Program-made: the position numbers and the translations under genes
In this document: piece after piece, positions 6,368-9,313 of the stretch
How positions within the stretch are numbered: the stretch's first letter is position 1
How the letters are laid out: each line of letters starts with the position of its first letter
Notes under the pieces: model-generated
Databases searched by the model: none
The model's input: only the letters and a program-made list of their open reading frames with translations
What the model was told of the DNA's origin: nothing
Assembly (NCBI GenBank): GCA_017464225.1
Contig: JAFUDW010000135.1
Location: forward strand, 1-9,313
Source: Clostridia bacterium
GTDB lineage: Bacteria; Bacillota_A; Clostridia; Christensenellales; Aristaeellaceae
Direction of reading: 5' to 3'
DNA: 9,313 nt

Positions 6368-6400
6368 AAAAAGAGCCGCCCACCCATCGGGATGAGCGGC
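6368..6400 (-). terminator. Terminator-like hairpin between holin and endolysin genes
   Basis: On the minus strand, GCCGCTCATCCC pairs with GGGTGGGCGGC around a GAT loop, giving an 11-bp stem with one bulged base, followed at once by TCTTTTT. It lies between the holin stop (6408) and the endolysin RBS (6355-6361). It would make endolysin mRNA depend on read-through, or act as an attenuator. Confidence 0.7.
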
Positions 6401-6407
6401 CAGGGGT

Positions 6408-6686
6408 TTACTCCTGCGATTCCTCAGGTTCATCCTTGTATGGAGCCTGATAGGTCAGCGCACGCTGGCTGTCGCCCAAGCCCGCCGTGGTGGGGTCGGC
6501 CACAATGCCGAGCACGGTCAGCAGGGCAAACACCGCATTGACCACGGCGATGAGCTTGTTGCCGATCTCGCCGTAATCAAAGGTGATGTCGAACACCGCC
6601 AGCACCACCTGGATCAGCAGCAGGACGGCGGGAATGAGCGCCAGCCAAAACTGCTTATTGCGGATGCGAACCTTCCAGTTGATCAT
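6408..6686 (-). CDS. Phage holin, phi LC3 family
   Basis: A 92-residue membrane protein that should permeabilise the inner membrane at the end of the lytic cycle and let the endolysin out. The N-terminus MINWKVRIRNKQFWLALIPA is characteristic of the phi-LC3 holin family (PF04531). Two hydrophobic segments (about 13-33 and 44-63) are joined by a short acidic loop, and the C-terminus is charged (KDEPEESQE). The length matches the family. The ATG at 6686 is chosen because AAGGAGGTG lies 8 nt upstream (6695-6703); a longer in-frame extension to 6734 lacks support. The stop codon of the preceding phage gene falls at the start of this RBS, suggesting translational coupling. Confidence 0.92.
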   Translation of the reverse strand: MINWKVRIRNKQFWLALIPAVLLLIQVVLAVFDITFDYGEIGNKLIAVVNAVFALLTVLGIVADPTTAGLGDSQRALTYQAPYKDEPEESQE

Positions 6687-6702
6687 GTGTTTTTCACCTC
6701 CT

Positions 6703-6924
6703 TCACTGTGTGGGCAGGGCGAGGAACTTGTCATGCAGATCGTCCATCACGCCGTTTGCCCCCAGTCGATGGTACTGTTGATAGCAATTCTCGAAGTTTT
6801 CCCGCGCATAGATGGGCGCGAATCCCTTCTCGCTGTAGCGGTTGTAATCATCAATCATCTGCGCCCGCAGCAGCGCCTGTATGTATGCTCCTGGCGTTGT
6901 GCCTGTTACTGGCCGCTTTTTCAT
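6703..6924 (-). CDS. Small phage protein, 5'-truncated
   Basis: The open frame gives 73 residues, of which about 58 (from AYIQALLRAQMIDDYNRY onward) look like genuine phage protein. It resembles the small proteins of unknown function found just before the holin in clostridial prophages, with an ARENF...YHRLGANGVMDD...LALPT pattern at the C-terminus. Residues 1-12 are encoded by the antisense of the flavodoxin signal-peptide sequence, so the apparent ATG at 6924 is a product of a junction near 6872-6886. There is no RBS before it. The true start and any upstream phage genes are lost. Probably a non-functional remnant; family recognition is from memory of the motif pattern, with no function known. 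Confidence 0.6.
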   Translation of the reverse strand: MKKRPVTGTTPGAYIQALLRAQMIDDYNRYSEKGFAPIYARENFENCYQQYHRLGANGVMDDLHDKFLALPTQ

Positions 6925-7469
6925 CTTTCGCGGAGGATGCGCCGTCCTCTGTGCTGGTGGTCTATTTCTCCCGAGCCGGCGAAAACTGGAGCGTGGGCGT
7001 CATTGAGGAAGGCAACACTACCAAGCTGGCGAAAATCATTGCGGAGCAGACGGAGGCCGATCTCTTTGAAATCGTGCCGGAGGTTCCCTACCCTTCGGAT
7101 TATGACAGCACTTTAGCCATTGCCACCCGGGAAAAGGAAGAGGATGCCCGCCCGGCGTATCTGGACGACGTGGAAAACTGGGCGCAGTATGACACCGTCT
7201 TTATTGGCTATCCCATCTGGTGGGGCGGCGTGCCCTGCATCATATCCACCTTTCTGGAAAGCCACGATTTTTCCGGGAAAACGGTAATTCCCTTCAACAC
7301 CCACGAGGGCAGCGGTCAGGGAGGAACCCAGCAGGTGATCAAAGGAAAGCTACTCGGCATCACGGTTTTGCAAGGGCTGGCCGTCCGGGGCAGCCAGGCC
7401 CAGAACGACGCCGAGGGAACAACAAAAGACGTAAACAAATGGCTGAACAGCCTTGGCCTAATGAAGTAA
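6885..7469 (+). CDS. Flavodoxin-family protein with secretion signal, 5' end lost
   Basis: A 194-residue protein (from the ATG at 6885) of the flavodoxin_4-like type, an FMN-binding electron carrier. The FMN phosphate-loop segment is VYFSRAGEN (26-34), followed by GYPIWWGGVP (108-117) and FNTHEGSGQGG (137-147), the usual flavin-contact motifs. The N-terminus MLLALCLLLAAFSSFA is the hydrophobic core of a signal peptide but lacks the basic residues that should precede it. No Shine-Dalgarno or promoter lies upstream; that sequence is antisense to a phage gene. The original start is therefore probably lost at the prophage junction. It may be untranslated or poorly translated. It is followed 13 nt later by the aldo/keto reductase with its own good RBS, making a flavodoxin-AKR-SDR redox operon. 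Confidence 0.85.
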   Translation: MLLALCLLLAAFSSFAEDAPSSVLVVYFSRAGENWSVGVIEEGNTTKLAKIIAEQTEADLFEIVPEVPYPSDYDSTLAIATREKEEDARPAYLDDVENWAQYDTVFIGYPIWWGGVPCIISTFLESHDFSGKTVIPFNTHEGSGQGGTQQVIKGKLLGITVLQGLAVRGSQAQNDAEGTTKDVNKWLNSLGLMK

Positions 7470-7482
7470 GGAGGATGAAACG

Positions 7483-8097
7483 ATGATCCAGAATCGCTTT
7501 TTCCCCGAAATCCACGGCAATTTTGGTTTTGGCTGTATGCGCCTGCCCATGAAGGATGGCAAGGTGAACTATGATGAGTTTTGCCGTATGGCGGATGCTT
7601 TCATCGCATCGGGCCTGAATTACTTTGACACGGCCCACGGGTATATCGGTGGGCAGAGCGAAACAGCCATCCGGGGTTGCGTCAGCAAGCGCTACGACCG
7701 CAGCCGCTTCCTGCTCACCGATAAGCTGACCACGCCCTATTTCAACAAGGAAGAAGATATCCGTCCCTTCTTTGAAAACCAACTGAAATGGTGCGGCGTG
7801 GAGTACTTCGATTTCTACCTCATGCACGCCCAGGACAGGAACAACTATCAAAAATACTGCGTGGAGGAAAATGCGTGCCCCAAGGGCATCCGCATCCCGG
7901 ATATGTTCTCCTCCTTGAACGCCCATGAAGCGTTCCATAACTGGAATACCGGATATTATTATAACAATGTGATCACCGGCGAAGGCCACGGAAAAGCGTC
8001 TGAATGTATCAAATGCGGCAAGTGCGAGAAGGTTTGCCCCCAGCATTTGCCCATTCGGGATTTGCTGAAAAACGTGGCGAAAACCTTTGAAAAATAA
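7483..8097 (+). CDS. Aldo/keto reductase with C-terminal ferredoxin motif, internally deleted
   Basis: A 204-residue remnant of the longer (about 370-390 residue) ferredoxin-tailed aldo/keto reductases of clostridia. Residues 1-125 match the first half of the barrel and keep the catalytic tetrad: Asp49, Tyr54 (FDTAHGY), Lys81 (TDKL) and His115 (FYLMH). After NNYQKY (120-125) the sequence jumps directly to CVEENACPKGIRIPDMF, which belongs near the C-terminus. The C-terminal 4Fe-4S motif CIKCGKCEKVC (175-185) is intact. Of the other cluster motif, only Cys126 and Cys132 remain; the two cysteines normally just before are missing. The join is in frame at about 7858. Roughly half the TIM barrel and the NADPH site are gone, so activity is unlikely. 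The start is supported by AAGGAGG 8 nt upstream. Confidence 0.88.
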   Translation: MIQNRFFPEIHGNFGFGCMRLPMKDGKVNYDEFCRMADAFIASGLNYFDTAHGYIGGQSETAIRGCVSKRYDRSRFLLTDKLTTPYFNKEEDIRPFFENQLKWCGVEYFDFYLMHAQDRNNYQKYCVEENACPKGIRIPDMFSSLNAHEAFHNWNTGYYYNNVITGEGHGKASECIKCGKCEKVCPQHLPIRDLLKNVAKTFEK

Positions 8098-8110
8098 GGA
8101 GACAAGGAAC

Positions 8111-8947
8111 ATGAAAAAGGAAGTTATGCTCGTCACCGGCGCGGGACAGATCAGCATGGCCATCGCTCGCCGGATCGGGTTTGGAAAGAAGATCATCCTG
8201 GGCGATAAGAAGATCGAAAACGCCTACGCCATCGCCAAGATCATGAACGAAGCGGGCTTCGACGTGGTGCCCGTGGAGATGGATATTTCCAGCCGGGAAA
8301 GCATTTTGAACATCATCGCCGAGGCGCAGAAATACGGCGAAATCAAATACCTTGTGAACGGCGCGGGCGTATCGCCCAGCCAGGCTCCCATTGAAGCCAT
8401 CCTGAAGGTCGATCTCTACGGAACCGCGGTGCTGCTGGAGGAAGTGGGCAAGGTGATCGCGGCGGGCGGCTGCGGCGTGACAATCTCCAGCCAGTCCGGT
8501 TGGCGGATGCCTCAGCTGACGGCGGAGGAAGACCGGTTGCTTGCCACCACCCCCACGGAAGAACTGCTGAACCTGGAAATCCTGAGGCCCGAAAACATTC
8601 GGGATACCCTGCACGCCTACCAGATGGCGAAGCGCTGCAATGAAAAGCGAGTCATGGCGGAGTGCGTCAAGTGGGGAGAGCGCGGCGCGCGGCTTAACGA
8701 TATTGCCCCCGGCATCATCGTGACGCCCTTAGCCATTGACGAATTCAACGGCCCCCGGGGCGACTTCTATAAGAACATGTTTGCTAAGTGCCCGGCGGGC
8801 CGCCCCGGTACGGCGGACGAGGTGGCGAACGTAGCCGAACTCTTGATGAGCGATAAGGGCGCGTTCATCACCGGCTCCGTCTTCCTGATCGACGGCGGGG
8901 CCACCAGCAGCTACTACTACGGCCCTCTGCAGCCCCAAGCGAATTGA
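8111..8947 (+). CDS. Short-chain dehydrogenase/reductase (SDR) family oxidoreductase
   Basis: A 278-residue NAD(P)-dependent oxidoreductase with a Rossmann fold; the substrate is unknown. The nucleotide-binding stretch is LVTGAGQISMAIAR (7-20), a variant of the TGxxxGxG motif with Ser in place of the third Gly. NGAG at 83-86 replaces the usual NNAG. The catalytic Ser lies in SSQS (126-129), and Tyr170 and Lys174 form YQMAK. The Ser-Tyr spacing is about 40 residues, much longer than the usual 13 or so, because of an insert at about 131-168. The C-terminus has PGIIVTP (200-206) and the typical FITGSVFLIDGG (252-263). The start at 8111 follows AAGGAG, which overlaps the end of the upstream gene; an in-frame ATG at 8087 would overlap the AKR gene. 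It looks intact, unlike its two operon partners. Confidence 0.9.
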   Translation: MKKEVMLVTGAGQISMAIARRIGFGKKIILGDKKIENAYAIAKIMNEAGFDVVPVEMDISSRESILNIIAEAQKYGEIKYLVNGAGVSPSQAPIEAILKVDLYGTAVLLEEVGKVIAAGGCGVTISSQSGWRMPQLTAEEDRLLATTPTEELLNLEILRPENIRDTLHAYQMAKRCNEKRVMAECVKWGERGARLNDIAPGIIVTPLAIDEFNGPRGDFYKNMFAKCPAGRPGTADEVANVAELLMSDKGAFITGSVFLIDGGATSSYYYGPLQPQAN

Positions 8948-8975
8948 TCAAACAATTTCTTTTATACCGCGCCGG

Positions 8976-8998
8976 AAGGATTATCCTTGTTTATTTTA
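8976..8998 (+). terminator. Weak terminator candidate after the SDR gene
   Basis: Short stem aagga/tcctt (8976-8980 and 8984-8988) with a 3-nt loop, followed by GTTTATTTT. It lies about 30 nt after the SDR stop. The stem is small, so this is only suggestive. Confidence 0.35.
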
Positions 8999-9008
8999 GA
9001 CTGTTTGC

Positions 9009-9185
9009 TTATTTACCGATCGGAAGCTTATCTCCATTGGTAAACGTAAGTGTATAGGAACCATTCTTGACTTTGGAGATCGGAGTCTTTTCTGTTGCCG
9101 CTATGAACCGTTCATCAGAATAGGCGATCATTTCTGGCTGGAGATTCTCCGTCGCTTCCTTGAAGCGGCGGATTTTTGTATCCAT
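9009..9185 (-). pseudogene. Small ORF fragment abutting an IS end (possibly a LytTR-type 3' end)
   Basis: The open frame encodes 58 residues, from MDTKIRRFKE to TNGDKLPIGK. The end ISKVKNGSYTLTFTNGDKLP resembles the last strands of a LytTR DNA-binding domain, where a pattern like l..G..lPisr is usual. The match is short and could be chance. There is no RBS before the ATG; upstream lies the hairpin of the IS200-like left end, with the frame running into it. It is best read as the 3' remnant of a gene interrupted by the element, or as unexpressed sequence. Confidence 0.35.
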
Positions 9186-9187
9186 AA

Positions 9188-9210
9188 AACCCCACGCTAG
9201 GCGTGGGGTT
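9188..9210. repeat. Subterminal hairpin of the IS200-like left end
   Basis: A 10-bp perfect inverted repeat with a TAG loop. Y1 transposases of this family recognise such end hairpins in single-stranded DNA. On the minus strand it is followed by TTTTA, so it could also stop transcription leaving the element leftward. Confidence 0.7.
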
Positions 9211-9245
9211 CGGGAAAGCTTAGAGCTATGCCTATGAAATAAAAA

Positions 9246-9301
9246 CTCCTTTTGCTATAATGGAGCTGCGGTCTGCCAACTGCAACGAAAGCAAAAGGAG
9301 G
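9246..9301 (+). promoter_or_regulatory. RBS-sequestering stem before the IS200-like transposase
   Basis: The right arm, gcaaaaggag, contains the Shine-Dalgarno AAGGAGG (9295-9301), 7 nt before the ATG, and pairs perfectly over 10 bp with 9246-9255. A TATAAT at 9256-9261 lies inside the loop, without a clear -35. Confidence 0.65.
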
Positions 9302-9308
9302 TCATTAG

Positions 9309-9313
9309 ATGGC
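9309..9313 (+). CDS. tnpA: IS200-like transposase (TnpA), first codons only
   Basis: Only ATGGC remains in the window. The call rests on the IS200-type leader and a well-placed RBS, not on protein sequence. Family members in gut clostridia often begin with Met-Ala, which fits. Confidence 0.45.

Larger units (their letters stand above)
4530..6885. mobile_element. Prophage remnant (lysis module only)
   Basis: Three phage genes in conserved order (pre-holin protein, holin, endolysin), all on the minus strand and ending in a terminator facing the tRNA array. They lie between that array and a broken host gene. Integrase, regulators, packaging, head and tail genes are absent. The right limit is the chimeric junction near 6872-6886. 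The left limit is uncertain and may be as early as the end of the tRNA-Lys gene. No flanking direct repeat from a clean insertion was found. Confidence 0.7.
9186..9313 (+). mobile_element. IS200/IS605-family element, left end and transposase start (partial)
   Basis: The layout matches IS200 left ends. A compact 10-bp hairpin, aaccccacgc/gcgtggggtt (9188-9197 and 9201-9210), lies at the tip. A leader follows, whose second inverted repeat (ctccttttgc 9246-9255, gcaaaaggag 9291-9300) covers the ribosome binding site just before an ATG at 9309. In IS200 this second structure is known to block translation of transposase from read-through transcripts. The element continues beyond the window; the exact left boundary is approximate. 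Confidence 0.6.

Noticed and set aside
4965..6395. A 476-codon plus-strand ORF
   Set aside because: It lies antisense over the whole endolysin gene, has no RBS and shows no domain. The endolysin on the other strand has clear catalytic motifs.
4415..6890. Perfect attL/attR pair using the tRNA-Lys 3' end
   Set aside because: No second copy of the tRNA-Lys 3' segment is visible near the right edge of the prophage remnant, so a clean integration footprint cannot be claimed.
7360..8614. Two minus-strand ORFs of 278 and 201 codons
   Set aside because: They are antisense to the flavodoxin, AKR and SDR genes, which carry recognisable family motifs and RBSs.

Overview
The window looks like a piece of a GC-rich Firmicutes genome, most likely an uncultured gut clostridium. 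The evidence is the strong GGAGG-type ribosome binding sites, the genome-encoded CCA ends on every tRNA, the clostridial 23S-5S-tRNA-Asn layout, an endospore-former-style phage lysis cassette and a ferredoxin-tailed aldo/keto reductase. The species cannot be named from the sequence alone. The left edge lies inside a 23S rRNA gene and the right edge just inside an IS200-type element. Both are multicopy sequences, so the window may be a whole assembly contig that stops at repeats.

Layout, left to right. (1) 1-560: 3' end of 23S rRNA, 5S rRNA, tRNA-Asn and a strong terminator. (2) 580-3610: two divergent chromosomal genes. One is an E2-acyltransferase-like protein on the minus strand, with a degenerate HxxxDG motif. 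The other is a secreted L,D-transpeptidase on the plus strand, with Ig-like, SH3-like, YkuD and peptidoglycan-binding parts. (3) 3690-4530: a consensus promoter, eight tRNA genes (Arg, His, Gln, Lys, Leu, Gly, Gly, Lys) and an intrinsic terminator. (4) 4530-5040: about 500 bp without a recognisable protein gene. It holds short direct and inverted repeats, two tandem promoters and a terminator that together could make a small structured RNA. (5) 5000-6890: a prophage remnant on the minus strand reduced to its lysis end, with a truncated small phage protein, a phi-LC3-type holin and a two-domain endolysin. Integrase, head and tail genes are missing. (6) 6885-8950: a plus-strand redox operon of flavodoxin, aldo/keto reductase and short-chain dehydrogenase. 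(7) 9009-9313: a small minus-strand ORF fragment abutting the left end of an IS200/IS605-family element, whose transposase start codon is the last thing in the window.

The main biological story is genome decay around an integration site. The prophage next to the tRNA array has lost nearly everything except lysis. Its outer edge is fused into the signal peptide of the flavodoxin, which has lost its normal start, RBS and promoter. The next gene, the aldo/keto reductase, carries a clean in-frame internal deletion that removes half of the barrel and two cluster cysteines. Only the last gene of that operon looks whole. An IS200-like element then sits against another gene fragment. I found no convincing new defence system or CRISPR array. 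The least explained stretch is the repeat-rich, promoter-bearing spacer at 4550-5000.
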